Assembly: GCF_004366715.1 (NCBI RefSeq)
Contig: NZ_SOQZ01000001.1
Coordinates: forward strand, 558,001 to 622,000
DNA length: 64,000 bases
Reading direction: 5' to 3'
Source of the DNA: Meridianimaribacter flavus
GTDB taxonomy: Bacteria; Bacteroidota; Bacteroidia; Flavobacteriales; Flavobacteriaceae
The position numbers were made by a program, and so were the translations under genes. The notes beneath the pieces are model-generated. The model was given only the letters and a program-made list of their open reading frames with translations, was not told the origin of the DNA and made no database searches. Below, in pieces: positions 1-9,790 of this stretch (position 1 is its first letter; each line of letters begins with the position of its first letter).

Positions 1-2290
1 TAAACCAGATAATTGGTCAATCATAGAAGAAGGGTTTCATGCAGAGCGCGTAGAATCATCAGAAAGTTTGTTTAGTATTGGCAATGGAGCCATGGGACAA
101 CGCGCTAATTTTGAAGAACAATATTCAGGAAAAACCTTTCAAGGAAGCTACATAGCAGGTGTATATTATCCTGATAAAACACGTGTTGGTTGGTGGAAAA
201 ACGGCTACCCAGAATATTTTGCAAAAGTACTTAATGCACCAAACTGGATTGGTATTAATGTAGCAATAAATGGCGAACAGTTAGACCTAAACAAGTGCAA
301 AACGGTTCAAGATTTTAGGCGAGAACTTAATATGAAAGAAGGATGGTTGTCTAGAACTTTTAAGGCAACACTTCAAAATGGTATAGAAGTAGAGGTTAAC
401 GCAAAACGTTTTTTAAGTCTTAACCAAGACGAAATGGGAGTAATCAATTATCAAGTAACACCATTGAATAGTGATGCTGAAATTGTATTTCAACCATATA
501 TAGATTCAGGAATTACAAACGAAGACACCAACTGGGACGATAAGTTTTGGGACACTACTCAAGTAAGTCACGATAATAACCAAGCGTTTATTCAGGCTAA
601 AACCATGAAAACCGATTTTTATACATGCACATTCATGGAATCAAAGGTTTTTATCAATGGTAAGTCGGTATTAATCGAGCCAAACGTTAGTGCAGATGCA
701 ACATTAGTATCTTACAGCTACAAACAAAATGTTAAGCAAGGCGAAACTTATGCCATTCATAAATTTGGAGGTTACACTGTAGATAGAAACCATGACAAAA
801 ACGCATTGGTAACTGCAGCAAAATCAGTGTTGGCAACAGCTACACAACTTGGTTTTGATACTTTGCTAGAGCAACAAAAACAAGCTTGGGCAAACATTTG
901 GGATATGGCAGATATTACCATTAGTGGTGATGTAAAAGCGCAACAAGGTATTCGTTTTAATATATTTCATTTAAATCAGACGTATTTAGGAAAAGATTCT
1001 AGATTAAATATTGGTCCAAAAGGATTTACAGGCGAAAAATATGGTGGAAGCACCTATTGGGATACCGAAGCATATTGCATTCCGTTTTACATGGCTACAA
1101 AAGACCAAAAAGTAGCAAGAAGCTTATTGGAGTACAGATATAATCATCTGCAAAAAGCTATTGAGAATGCTGAAAAATTAGGCTTTACTAATGGCGCAGC
1201 ATTGTATCCAATGGTAACTATGAATGGAGAAGAATGTCATAACGAATGGGAAATTACTTTTGAGGAAATTCATCGTAATGGCGCCATTGCTTTTGCTATT
1301 TATAACTACCACAGGTTTACAAACGATTACAGTTACATACCTGAAAAAGGCTTGGAAGTACTTATTGGTATTGCACGTTTTTGGCACCAACGCGCTACGT
1401 TTTCAACAAACAAAAACAAGTATGTTATTTTAGGTGTTACAGGTCCAAATGAGTACGAAAATAACGTAAACAACAACTGGTATACTAACTATATAGCTAA
1501 ATGGTGTATAGATTATGCTATTGAAAATATTAGTAAAGTTGAAGCAGAATACGATACAGACTTTACTAGAATAATGAACAAAGTTAAGCTGTCTAAAGCT
1601 GAAATAGCACAATGGAAATCGGTTGCAGATGCGATGTATTTCCCATATTCTGAAGAGCATAATGTGTACTTACAGCAAGACGGATTTTTAGATAAAGAAT
1701 TAATAAAAGTTGATGAGCTAGATGCTAGTCAACGTCCTATAAACCAATATTGGTCTTGGGATCGCATTTTGCGTTCGCCTTACATAAAACAAGCCGATAC
1801 ATTACAAGGTTTCTATTTCTTTGAAGATCATTTTTCTACTGAAGAGTTAGAGCGTCATTTCGATTTTTACGAGCCATATACTGTTCACGAAAGTTCATTG
1901 TCACCTTGTGTTCATAGTATTCAAGCGGCAAAAATAGACCGTATGGAACAAGCCTATACGTTTTATTTAAGAACATCGCGATTAGATTTAGATGATTATA
2001 ATAAAGAAGTTCACGAAGGCTTGCATATTACATCTATGGCAGGAACTTGGATGAGTATTGTTGAAGGTTTTGGCGGAATGCGTGTAAAAGATAATACCTT
2101 GTCTTTTTCACCTAAAATCCCAAAAGAATGGGATGGTTACTCGTTTAAAATCAACTTTAGAAATCAAATCATAAAAGTGAATGTTAACCAAGGTAAAACC
2201 AACTTCGAACTAGAAGGTGGCGAAAGTTTAGACATCTTGGTAAACGATAAAAAAGTAACGATTGAAGCTAATAGCTTGGTTACTGTTTAA
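1..2290 (+). CDS. GH65 maltose/kojibiose-type disaccharide phosphorylase, 5' partial
   Basis: The reading frame is open from base 2 with no start codon (KPDNWSIIEEGFHAERVESS precedes SLFSIGNGAMG), so the gene is cut by the left edge. The TTG at 68 is internal and is not a start. The protein looks like glycoside hydrolase family 65, which splits an alpha-linked disaccharide such as maltose with phosphate to give beta-glucose 1-phosphate plus glucose. The general-acid Glu of the family is expected in GPNEYENN; the codon is at 1451-1453. The N-terminal beta-sandwich, the (alpha/alpha)6 barrel and a short C-terminal beta-domain all appear present. No signal peptide can be judged because the N-terminus is missing. 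It is the first of six collinear alpha-glucan genes, 30 bases before the next one. Maltose specificity is inferred from context; kojibiose or trehalose phosphorylase cannot be excluded. Confidence 0.9.
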   Translation, partial: KPDNWSIIEEGFHAERVESSESLFSIGNGAMGQRANFEEQYSGKTFQGSYIAGVYYPDKTRVGWWKNGYPEYFAKVLNAPNWIGINVAINGEQLDLNKCKTVQDFRRELNMKEGWLSRTFKATLQNGIEVEVNAKRFLSLNQDEMGVINYQVTPLNSDAEIVFQPYIDSGITNEDTNWDDKFWDTTQVSHDNNQAFIQAKTMKTDFYTCTFMESKVFINGKSVLIEPNVSADATLVSYSYKQNVKQGETYAIHKFGGYTVDRNHDKNALVTAAKSVLATATQLGFDTLLEQQKQAWANIWDMADITISGDVKAQQGIRFNIFHLNQTYLGKDSRLNIGPKGFTGEKYGGSTYWDTEAYCIPFYMATKDQKVARSLLEYRYNHLQKAIENAEKLGFTNGAALYPMVTMNGEECHNEWEITFEEIHRNGAIAFAIYNYHRFTNDYSYIPEKGLEVLIGIARFWHQRATFSTNKNKYVILGVTGPNEYENNVNNNWYTNYIAKWCIDYAIENISKVEAEYDTDFTRIMNKVKLSKAEIAQWKSVADAMYFPYSEEHNVYLQQDGFLDKELIKVDELDASQRPINQYWSWDRILRSPYIKQADTLQGFYFFEDHFSTEELERHFDFYEPYTVHESSLSPCVHSIQAAKIDRMEQAYTFYLRTSRLDLDDYNKEVHEGLHITSMAGTWMSIVEGFGGMRVKDNTLSFSPKIPKEWDGYSFKINFRNQIIKVNVNQGKTNFELEGGESLDILVNDKKVTIEANSLVTV

Positions 2291-2320
2291 TGAGTAAAGA
2301 CACACTTAAAACTATTTAAC

Positions 2321-4270
2321 ATGAAAACGTACACACCTATATTTTTAATGCTTCTATTGGTTTTAAGTGTGTCTTGTAAAGAGCAAACTTCTACATCAAT
2401 AGCCAGCAGTCAACCTAAAGCGTTGATTGATAAAAACGATATTGATCGCGTAGAACCACCTAATTGGTGGACTGGTTTTAAAAATGATAGCTTACAGTTA
2501 TTAGTACACCATCAAAATATTGGCAGTTACCAACCAAGTATTGAATATTCTGGAGTAACTATTGCACATGTAAGTAAAGCAGAAAAAAGCAATAACTACC
2601 TGTTTATAGATGTCATCATTTCAAACAGTACCAAAGCAGGAACTTTCAATATCATATTTAAAAATGATGACAACGAAGAACTAGTAACAACTTACGAGCT
2701 TAAAGCTAGAGAAAAATCAGCTGAAGATTTTGTAGGGTTTAATAGTTCAGATGCTATTTATCTAATCACACCAGATCGTTTTGCAAACGCTAATCCAAAC
2801 AATGATACGTTTGATAATTTAAACGAAAAGCACATAGATAGAACCAATGATTATGCACGTCATGGTGGCGATCTTCAAGGCATTACAGAGCATGTAAACT
2901 ATATTAAAGATTTAGGTTTTACTGCTGTTTGGCCTTGTCCTGTGCTAACAAACGATATGCATCATGCATCGTATCATGGTTATGCTATTACTGATTATTA
3001 TCAAGTAGACCCAAGATTTGGTACAACCGAAGACTACAGAAAATTAGCTGACGAATTACGAAAAAATAATATGAAGCTAATTATGGACCAAGTCGCAAAC
3101 CATTGCGGTTTGGAACATTGGTGGATGAAAGACTTACCATTTAGTGATTGGGTAAATTACCAAGGGCATTACGAAGCAAATAAAGCCAATTGGAACAATG
3201 AGATTGTAAAACGTTCATCACATAGAAGAACGGTAAACCAAGATAGCTATGCTTCAAAAATTGATAAGCAAGAAATGAGCGATGGTTGGTTTGTTCAGGG
3301 AATGCCAGATCTTAATCAACGTAATCCGTTTATGGCAAAGTATCTTATTCAAAATAGTATTTGGTGGGTAGAAACACTAGGTCTTGGTGGTATTCGTCAA
3401 GATACTTATCCATATCCTGACAAAGATTTTATGAGCGATTGGGCTGGAGCTATAATGTCAGAATATCCAAATTTTAATATTGTAGGTGAAGAATGGTCAA
3501 GCAATCCGTTGTTAATTGGATATTGGCAAGATGGTCATCAAAATGCAGATGGTTATGACTCTAACTTACGCTCAACTATGGATTTTGCTATGCAAGAAAA
3601 AATTATAGCAGGATTAAAAAATGAAGAAACTTGGGGAACTGGTCTTAAAGAAATATACACAGCATTGGCTAACGACTTTCATTATACAAGACCTGAAGAT
3701 ATTTTAGTGTTTCCAGACAACCACGATATGAGCCGTATTTTTACGCAATTACAAGGTGATATTACCAACACGAAAATGGCGTTGAGCTATTTGGCTGTAT
3801 TACCGCGTACGTTTCAAATGTATTATGGTACAGAAATCTTAATGAATGATTTTGATAAACCAGGTGATCACGGATTAATTCGTACCGACTTTCCTGGTGG
3901 TTGGGAAGGTGATGCCGTAAATGCATTTACAGGCGACAATCTGGAAGAAACTAAAAAAGATATGCAAAGTTATGTGTCTAAATTGATGAATTTTAGAAAA
4001 AACTCTAAAGCCATTCATAATGGAAAAACCATGCACTTTGCACCAGAAAACAACACCTATGTTTTAGCAAGGTTTAATGATGACGAAACAGTTGTTCATA
4101 TTCTGAACAAAAATGAAGACACTTTTAATTTGAACACAAACCGATTTGAAGAATTAGGTTTAACAGGAAAAACATTAAAAAATGTATTTACAGGAGAAAC
4201 TGTAATTTGGAAAGATAGCATTGCTTTAAAAGAAAAAGGAGCCATAGTATTAACAACAAAACTAAATTAA
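2321..4270 (+). CDS. GH13 alpha-amylase family lipoprotein, cyclomaltodextrinase/neopullulanase type (SusA-like)
   Basis: This 649-residue protein has a lipoprotein signal ending LSVSC (lipid Cys19). An N-terminal Ig-like domain with VEPPNWWTGF follows, as in cyclomaltodextrinase/neopullulanase enzymes, then a TIM barrel and a C-terminal beta-domain. The four GH13 regions are visible: DQVANHC (Asp256), GIRQDTYPY (nucleophile Asp361), VGEEW (acid/base Glu390) and FPDNHD (Asp469). All catalytic residues are intact. It should cut maltodextrins, cyclodextrins or pullulan-type substrates in the periplasm or at the outer membrane. GIRQDTYPY is typical of this subgroup rather than of classical amylases. 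It lies second in the operon, 30 bases after the GH65 gene. The exact substrate is inferred. Confidence 0.93.
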   Translation: MKTYTPIFLMLLLVLSVSCKEQTSTSIASSQPKALIDKNDIDRVEPPNWWTGFKNDSLQLLVHHQNIGSYQPSIEYSGVTIAHVSKAEKSNNYLFIDVIISNSTKAGTFNIIFKNDDNEELVTTYELKAREKSAEDFVGFNSSDAIYLITPDRFANANPNNDTFDNLNEKHIDRTNDYARHGGDLQGITEHVNYIKDLGFTAVWPCPVLTNDMHHASYHGYAITDYYQVDPRFGTTEDYRKLADELRKNNMKLIMDQVANHCGLEHWWMKDLPFSDWVNYQGHYEANKANWNNEIVKRSSHRRTVNQDSYASKIDKQEMSDGWFVQGMPDLNQRNPFMAKYLIQNSIWWVETLGLGGIRQDTYPYPDKDFMSDWAGAIMSEYPNFNIVGEEWSSNPLLIGYWQDGHQNADGYDSNLRSTMDFAMQEKIIAGLKNEETWGTGLKEIYTALANDFHYTRPEDILVFPDNHDMSRIFTQLQGDITNTKMALSYLAVLPRTFQMYYGTEILMNDFDKPGDHGLIRTDFPGGWEGDAVNAFTGDNLEETKKDMQSYVSKLMNFRKNSKAIHNGKTMHFAPENNTYVLARFNDDETVVHILNKNEDTFNLNTNRFEELGLTGKTLKNVFTGETVIWKDSIALKEKGAIVLTTKLN

Positions 4271-4273
4271 TTT

Positions 4274-4345
4274 GTCATTCCGCACTACGATGCGGAATCC
4301 ATAAAATAAAAGCAAACTTGTCACTTCGAGTGCAGTCGAGAAGTC
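4274..4345. repeat. Two adjacent REP-like imperfect palindromes in the GH13-GH31 gap
   Basis: The first unit (4274-4299) has perfect 8-base arms ATTCCGCA (4277-4284) and TGCGGAAT (4291-4298) around a 6-base loop. The second unit (4320-4345) starts GTCACTTCGAG and ends CGAGAAGTC, with imperfect arms. Both open with GTCA(T/C)T. They are separated by an A-rich spacer and sit in the only gap over 100 bases inside this operon. Repeats starting GTCATTC or GTCACTTCGAG are, from memory, common between genes in flavobacteria. A role as transcript stabiliser or attenuator between the two cistrons is possible but is inference. Confidence 0.6.
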
Positions 4346-4383
4346 TTGAGTATAATTTCTTAAAACGAACAACGAAATTAAAA

Positions 4384-7300
4384 ATGAAACAACTAACCTA
4401 CATCTTATGTCTTCTTTTATTCCAAACAACGTTTGCTCAAGTTACTATTGTTGTAGAGCAAGTGCCAAAGGAAACACCAGAAAATGCTTCGATATTTATT
4501 TCAGGCGATTTTGAAGGTTGGTCTGGAGGACAAAAAGCCTATCAATTAGAGTTACAAGATGGTCGTTATACCATCACATTACCTCAAAGCGAAGGCACAA
4601 TTAATTTCAAGTTTACGCAAGGTGCTTGGAGTTCTGTTGAGTGTGATAATAAAGGTTTTGCTATTGAAAATCGTAGTTACACATTTGGTAGTAAACCAGA
4701 CACTTTAAAACTAAAGATAGTAGGTTGGGACAATTTATTTGATGTTGAAAATGCTTCAACAGTCACAAAGCAGGTTACAGTTCTATCAGATACGTTCAAC
4801 ATGCCGCAACTCAACCGTAAACGTCGTGTTTGGTTGTATTTGCCAGCAGATTATAAGACCTCAAATCAATCGTATCCTGTTGTGTATATGCACGACGGAC
4901 AAAATTTATTTGATAAAAAAACATCTTCATATTCAAATGAATGGAGTGTTGATGAAACACTAGATAAACTATTCCGAAATAAAAATTTAAAGCTTATAGT
5001 TGTTGGTATTGATAATGGCGCAGATAAGCGTCTGGATGAATATTCACCTTTCAAAAATGAAAAATATGGCGGAGGCGAAGGCGATGCCTATTTAGAGTTT
5101 ATCGTCAATACACTAAAACCATACATTGATGCTAATTACAACACCTTAAAAGATAAAAAGCACACAGCTATTTTTGGGAGTTCAATGGGAGGTTTAATTT
5201 CGCATTATGCAGCCTTAAAATATCCTAACGTATTCGGGAAAGTAGGTGTGTATTCACCAGCATTTTGGTTTGCACCAGAAATTGAAAATTACACAAAATC
5301 ACATGCAAATCTAAACGATACAAAAATGTATTTCCTTGCAGGAGGAAAAGAAGGTGAAAAAGCTGGTTTTGATGAGATAAGTCAGACTGTTAAGGACATG
5401 AATCAAATGATTTCTGTTTTAAAAAACAATGGTTTTTCTGCTGAAAACATAAGGTCAAAAGTTGTTCCTGACGGAAAACACAACGAAACATTATGGCGAG
5501 AAAATTTTGAAGAAGCTATTACGTGGTTATTTCAAGATGCTATAAAAACGCGTGAGTTTGTTAATGCTTCTTTTAACAATGATGAGCTAAACGTGAAAGT
5601 ATCTGATGGTTCATATAACATTCAATTCTTTACATCTAAAATTACAGAAACCACCTTTCTGCCAAAAGGTGAAACTGCAAGCGCAAAACCATCTCACGCA
5701 GTGGTTTTAAACAAAGGATTTTCAGATGTTCAATTTTCTGAAACCAATTCAGAAGTGACGTTAAAATCTAAAGATTTATCAGTTCTTATAACCAAATCGC
5801 CTTTCAATATTTCATATTGGAAAGACGGAAAAGAAGTCATTTCAGAAAAAAATGGCTACCAAAAAAACGATGCTTTTGAGACCATTCAATTTAGTCTAAC
5901 ACCTAATGAAGTGTTGTATGGAGCTGGAGCAAGAGCTTTAGGAATGAATCGTCGTGGTCATCGTTTGCAGCTTTATAATAAAGCGCATTATGGCTATGAA
6001 ACTACAAGTGAGTTAATGAATTTTACCTTGCCAATTGTAATGTCGTCAAAACAGTATATGGTACATTTTGACAATGCTCCAATAGGATATTTAGATTTAG
6101 ATAGCAAAGGCGACAATACACTAACTTACGAAACCATTTCTGGTCGTAAAACGTATCAAGTCATTGTTGGAGATTCTTGGTATGATGTCATAGATAATTA
6201 TACCGATTTAACAGGAAAACAACCTATGTTGCCTCGTTGGGCTTTAGGAAATTTTTCAAGTAGATTTGGTTATCATTCTCAAAAAGAAACATTAAAAACC
6301 ATTGATGCTTTTAGAGAAGAACATATTCCTGTTGACGCAGTGATTCTGGATTTATATTGGTTTGGAAAAGAGGTTATGGGAACCATGGGTAATTTAGAAT
6401 TTCATAGAGATTCGTTCCCAAACCCAAAACAAATGATTAAGGAATTACAGGGCAAAAATGTAGAAACAATTCTCATTACAGAACCTTTTATATTAACAAC
6501 ATCTAACCGTTGGAACGAAGCAGTTACCAACAACGCTTTAGCAAAAGACAGTTTGGGCAATCCAGCAACCTATGATTTTTTCTTCGGAAACACAGGCTTG
6601 GTAGATGTGTATAGTAAGTCAGGTTATAATTGGTTTAAAGGTATAAATGAAGACTTGTTGAATCTTGGTGTAACTGGAATTTGGGGAGATCTAGGAGAAC
6701 CTGAAGTACATCCTTCCAGTGTAATTCATGCAACAGGAACAGCTGATGAAGTTCATAATACTTTTGGTCACGACTGGGCAAAACTAGTCCAAGATGCTTT
6801 TCATGAAGCTTTACCAAATCAACGACCATTTATTTTAATGCGTGCTGGTTATTCTGGTTCGCAACGCTATGGTTTAGTGCCTTGGTCTGGAGACGTCAAC
6901 AGAACTTGGGGCGGATTGCAAAGTCAGCCAGAAATTGCATTGCAAATGGGAATGCAAGGTTTAGCCTATATGCATAGTGATCTTGGTGGTTTTGCAGGAG
7001 CAAACCTTGATGACGAACTGTATGTGCGTTGGCTTCAGTATGGCGTTTTTCAACCAATTTATAGACCTCATGCACAAGAAGACGTTCCTAGTGAACCGGT
7101 TTTTAGAAGTGAGAAAGCCAAAGCTTTGGCGAAACAAGCCATAGAATTACGCTACAAGTTGTTGCCTTATAACTACAACCTCATGTTTGAAAACAACCAA
7201 ACAGGAGCACCATTAATGCGACCATTGTTTTTTGAAGAGTGTAAAGATATTTTATATAGTGATGATACTGCCTATTTATGGGGAAGTGATATTTTGGTTT

Positions 7301-7872
7301 CACCAGTGACTTATGCTGGAGCAAAAAATCAAGTGATTTATCTGCCAAAAACATCTAATTGGTTTGATTTTTATTCCGATGAATTATACAAAGGAGGTCA
7401 TCCAATTAATTACGAAATAAAAGAGAATAGCATACCAACATTTGTGAGAGGCGGAAGTTTTATTCCTATGGCAAAACCAATGCAATCAACAAAAACCTAT
7501 AATGGTTCGGTATTAGAACTTCATTATTATTTTGATAAAGAAGTAGGAAGTAGTGATTATCAAATGTATAATGACAATGGTTCAACTATTAATGCTTTTG
7601 AAAATGGAAACTACGAAATTCTCGAATTCAAATCTGAAAGCAATCAACGCTATTTAGAATTTGAGTTTAATGCCGAAATAGGCAAGCATTTTTCAAGTGA
7701 AACAAAAGAAATAGAGCTTGTTATTCATAATATTTCTAAAACACCAAAAACAATAAAAATAGGAAGTCAAAAAGTTGAAGGTGATTATAATATCAATAAT
7801 TTAACCTTAAGACTTGATGTGACTTGGAATACTTCAACCAAAAAAGAAATTAAAATAAAGCTTAACAAATAA
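4384..7872 (+). CDS. Secreted CBM20-like / putative esterase / GH31 alpha-glucosidase fusion
   Basis: The start is set at ATG 4384, which begins a clean signal peptide (MKQLTYILCLLLFQTTFAQ). Starting 66 bases earlier would translate through the palindromic repeat. The protein has 1162 residues. Residues about 20-118 resemble a CBM20-type starch-binding module. Residues about 125-385 are an esterase-D-like alpha/beta hydrolase with nucleophile motif GSSMGG (Ser267). Residues about 395-1160 are GH31, with nucleophile motif WGDLGEP (Asp769), acid/base in WSGD (Asp837) and a C-terminal beta-domain. GH31 releases alpha-glucose from non-reducing ends. The esterase may remove acyl groups or act on another ester; its substrate cannot be read from sequence. 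The stop is 1 base before the next ATG, so translation is probably coupled. Confidence 0.9.
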   Translation: MKQLTYILCLLLFQTTFAQVTIVVEQVPKETPENASIFISGDFEGWSGGQKAYQLELQDGRYTITLPQSEGTINFKFTQGAWSSVECDNKGFAIENRSYTFGSKPDTLKLKIVGWDNLFDVENASTVTKQVTVLSDTFNMPQLNRKRRVWLYLPADYKTSNQSYPVVYMHDGQNLFDKKTSSYSNEWSVDETLDKLFRNKNLKLIVVGIDNGADKRLDEYSPFKNEKYGGGEGDAYLEFIVNTLKPYIDANYNTLKDKKHTAIFGSSMGGLISHYAALKYPNVFGKVGVYSPAFWFAPEIENYTKSHANLNDTKMYFLAGGKEGEKAGFDEISQTVKDMNQMISVLKNNGFSAENIRSKVVPDGKHNETLWRENFEEAITWLFQDAIKTREFVNASFNNDELNVKVSDGSYNIQFFTSKITETTFLPKGETASAKPSHAVVLNKGFSDVQFSETNSEVTLKSKDLSVLITKSPFNISYWKDGKEVISEKNGYQKNDAFETIQFSLTPNEVLYGAGARALGMNRRGHRLQLYNKAHYGYETTSELMNFTLPIVMSSKQYMVHFDNAPIGYLDLDSKGDNTLTYETISGRKTYQVIVGDSWYDVIDNYTDLTGKQPMLPRWALGNFSSRFGYHSQKETLKTIDAFREEHIPVDAVILDLYWFGKEVMGTMGNLEFHRDSFPNPKQMIKELQGKNVETILITEPFILTTSNRWNEAVTNNALAKDSLGNPATYDFFFGNTGLVDVYSKSGYNWFKGINEDLLNLGVTGIWGDLGEPEVHPSSVIHATGTADEVHNTFGHDWAKLVQDAFHEALPNQRPFILMRAGYSGSQRYGLVPWSGDVNRTWGGLQSQPEIALQMGMQGLAYMHSDLGGFAGANLDDELYVRWLQYGVFQPIYRPHAQEDVPSEPVFRSEKAKALAKQAIELRYKLLPYNYNLMFENNQTGAPLMRPLFFEECKDILYSDDTAYLWGSDILVSPVTYAGAKNQVIYLPKTSNWFDFYSDELYKGGHPINYEIKENSIPTFVRGGSFIPMAKPMQSTKTYNGSVLELHYYFDKEVGSSDYQMYNDNGSTINAFENGNYEILEFKSESNQRYLEFEFNAEIGKHFSSETKEIELVIHNISKTPKTIKIGSQKVEGDYNINNLTLRLDVTWNTSTKKEIKIKLNK

Positions 7873-7873
7873 T

Positions 7874-9757
7874 ATGCGTTCAAGATATATAGTTACTCTA
7901 ATTTTAGTCGCTTCAATAGTGTTTAGTTGTAAAAACGAGCCAAGACAAACTATAAAAACTGAAGAAACTAAGTCAGTGATGAAAAAGAAAGAAGTCGTTT
8001 ATCAAGTATTTACAAGACTATTCGGAAATACCAATACCAACAACAAACCTTGGGGAACTTTAGAAGAAAATGGCGTTGGTAAATTCAATGACTTCACAGA
8101 TAAAGCACTTGCTGAAATCAAAGATCTTGGAGTCACACATATTTGGTACACAGGTGTGCCACATCATGATGTGATTACTGATTATACTGAATTTGGCATT
8201 TCTAACGACGACCCAGATATTGTAAAAGGTCGTGCAGGTTCGCCTTATGCGGTTAAAGATTACTATAATGTAAATCCTGATTTGGCCGAAAATGTTGAGA
8301 ATAGATTACAAGAGTTTGAAGCTTTAATCGAGCGTTCGCACAACGCAGGTTTAAAAGTGTTAATAGATATTGTACCAAACCACGTGGCGAGAAACTATCA
8401 AAGCTTAACAAATCCTGAAGGCACAACTGATTTTGGTGTAGAAGATGATAAAACTGTGACTTATGCAGTTAATAACAACTTTTATTACAATCCAGGAGAA
8501 TCGTTTAATGTGCCGAACTGGAAAAACGGCTATCAACCTCTAGGTGGCGAAAATCATTTGAAAGTAGACGGCAAGTTTGAAGAAATTCCTGCAAAATGGA
8601 CTGGTAATGGTTCAAGAGCATCACAGCCAGATATGAACGATTGGTACGAAACAGTAAAGGTTAACTATGGAATAAATCCAGAAGGTCAAAAAGATTTTGA
8701 TGAGTTGCCAGAAGGTTTCGATAATGAAGATTACAAAGCACATTATAACTTTTGGAAAGACAAAACCGTACCAAGTTCTTGGATAAAATTCAAGGATATT
8801 GCTTTGTATTGGACAGCCAAGGGAGTGGATGGTTTCCGATTTGACATGGCAGAAATGGTGCCTGTGGAATTTTGGAGTTATATGAATTCTCACATAAAGA
8901 TGAAAAATCCTAATGCGTTTTTATTGGCTGAGGTATACCAACCGCATTTGTACAGAGATTACATAAAAAAAGGAAAAATGGATTACCTGTACGACAAGGT
9001 ACAATTGTATGACACCTTAAAACACGTTATGCAAGGCCACGGAAGCACGTACAATATTCCGCCAATTCAAGAGGATTTAAAAGATATTGAGCATCATATG
9101 CTTCACTTTTTAGAAAATCACGATGAGCAACGTATTGCAAGTTCAGATTTTGCTGGTAATGCCGAAAAAGGAAAACCAGCAATGGTAGTGTCTGCAACCA
9201 TAAGCACATCACCTACAATGATATATTTTGGTCAGGAATTTGGCGAAAAAGCTGAGGAAGATTTAGGTTTTGGCGACCCAACACGAACCTCAATTTTCGA
9301 TTATGGAAGTGTGCCAAGCGTTGTACGTTGGGTAAACAATAAACAGTTTGATGGTGGCCAATCTACCGAAGATGAAAAAGCATTGAGAGACTTTTACAAG
9401 CGCTTATTAAACTTCACAATTAGCAGTGATGCCTTAATGGGAGACTATCAAGATTTGCAACACTATAATCAGCAACATACTGAGTGGTACAACGATAAAG
9501 TCTTAAGTTTTGCACGTTGGAGTGAAGATGAAAAACTCATTGTTATTTCAAACTTTAATACTGAAAACACCTATGGTTTTGAGCTGCAATTACCAGAAGA
9601 TTTGGTGTCAAAATTGGATTTGAAAGATGGAGATTATCAAGTTGAAGACCAGTTATACAAAGCTTATACTTCAACCCTAAAAGTTGAAAAAGGCAAAGCC
9701 CAAGTCCGCATAGATATAAAGCCTCTGGAATCTTTCATTCTAAAAATCAATGAATAA
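7874..9757 (+). CDS. GH13 alpha-amylase family lipoprotein
   Basis: This 627-residue protein has a lipoprotein signal ending IVFSC. The barrel begins with KKEVVYQVFTRLFGN. GH13 regions: DIVPNHV (Asp165), GFRFDMAEM (nucleophile Asp324), LAEVYQ (acid/base Glu353) and ENHDEQR (Asp417). All catalytic residues are present. The insertion between regions I and II is long (about 160 residues), suggesting a large B-domain and a particular oligosaccharide preference. The start is 1 base after the preceding stop. Endo-amylase and alpha-glucosidase activities cannot be separated from sequence alone. Confidence 0.92.
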   Translation: MRSRYIVTLILVASIVFSCKNEPRQTIKTEETKSVMKKKEVVYQVFTRLFGNTNTNNKPWGTLEENGVGKFNDFTDKALAEIKDLGVTHIWYTGVPHHDVITDYTEFGISNDDPDIVKGRAGSPYAVKDYYNVNPDLAENVENRLQEFEALIERSHNAGLKVLIDIVPNHVARNYQSLTNPEGTTDFGVEDDKTVTYAVNNNFYYNPGESFNVPNWKNGYQPLGGENHLKVDGKFEEIPAKWTGNGSRASQPDMNDWYETVKVNYGINPEGQKDFDELPEGFDNEDYKAHYNFWKDKTVPSSWIKFKDIALYWTAKGVDGFRFDMAEMVPVEFWSYMNSHIKMKNPNAFLLAEVYQPHLYRDYIKKGKMDYLYDKVQLYDTLKHVMQGHGSTYNIPPIQEDLKDIEHHMLHFLENHDEQRIASSDFAGNAEKGKPAMVVSATISTSPTMIYFGQEFGEKAEEDLGFGDPTRTSIFDYGSVPSVVRWVNNKQFDGGQSTEDEKALRDFYKRLLNFTISSDALMGDYQDLQHYNQQHTEWYNDKVLSFARWSEDEKLIVISNFNTENTYGFELQLPEDLVSKLDLKDGDYQVEDQLYKAYTSTLKVEKGKAQVRIDIKPLESFILKINE

Positions 9758-9790
9758 TTTGAATTCAAGTTACGCAGAAAATAAACACCA

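Noticed and set aside
4318-4383. Upstream start of the GH31 fusion
   Set aside because: It reads through the palindromic repeat and would bury the signal peptide behind 22 extra residues.
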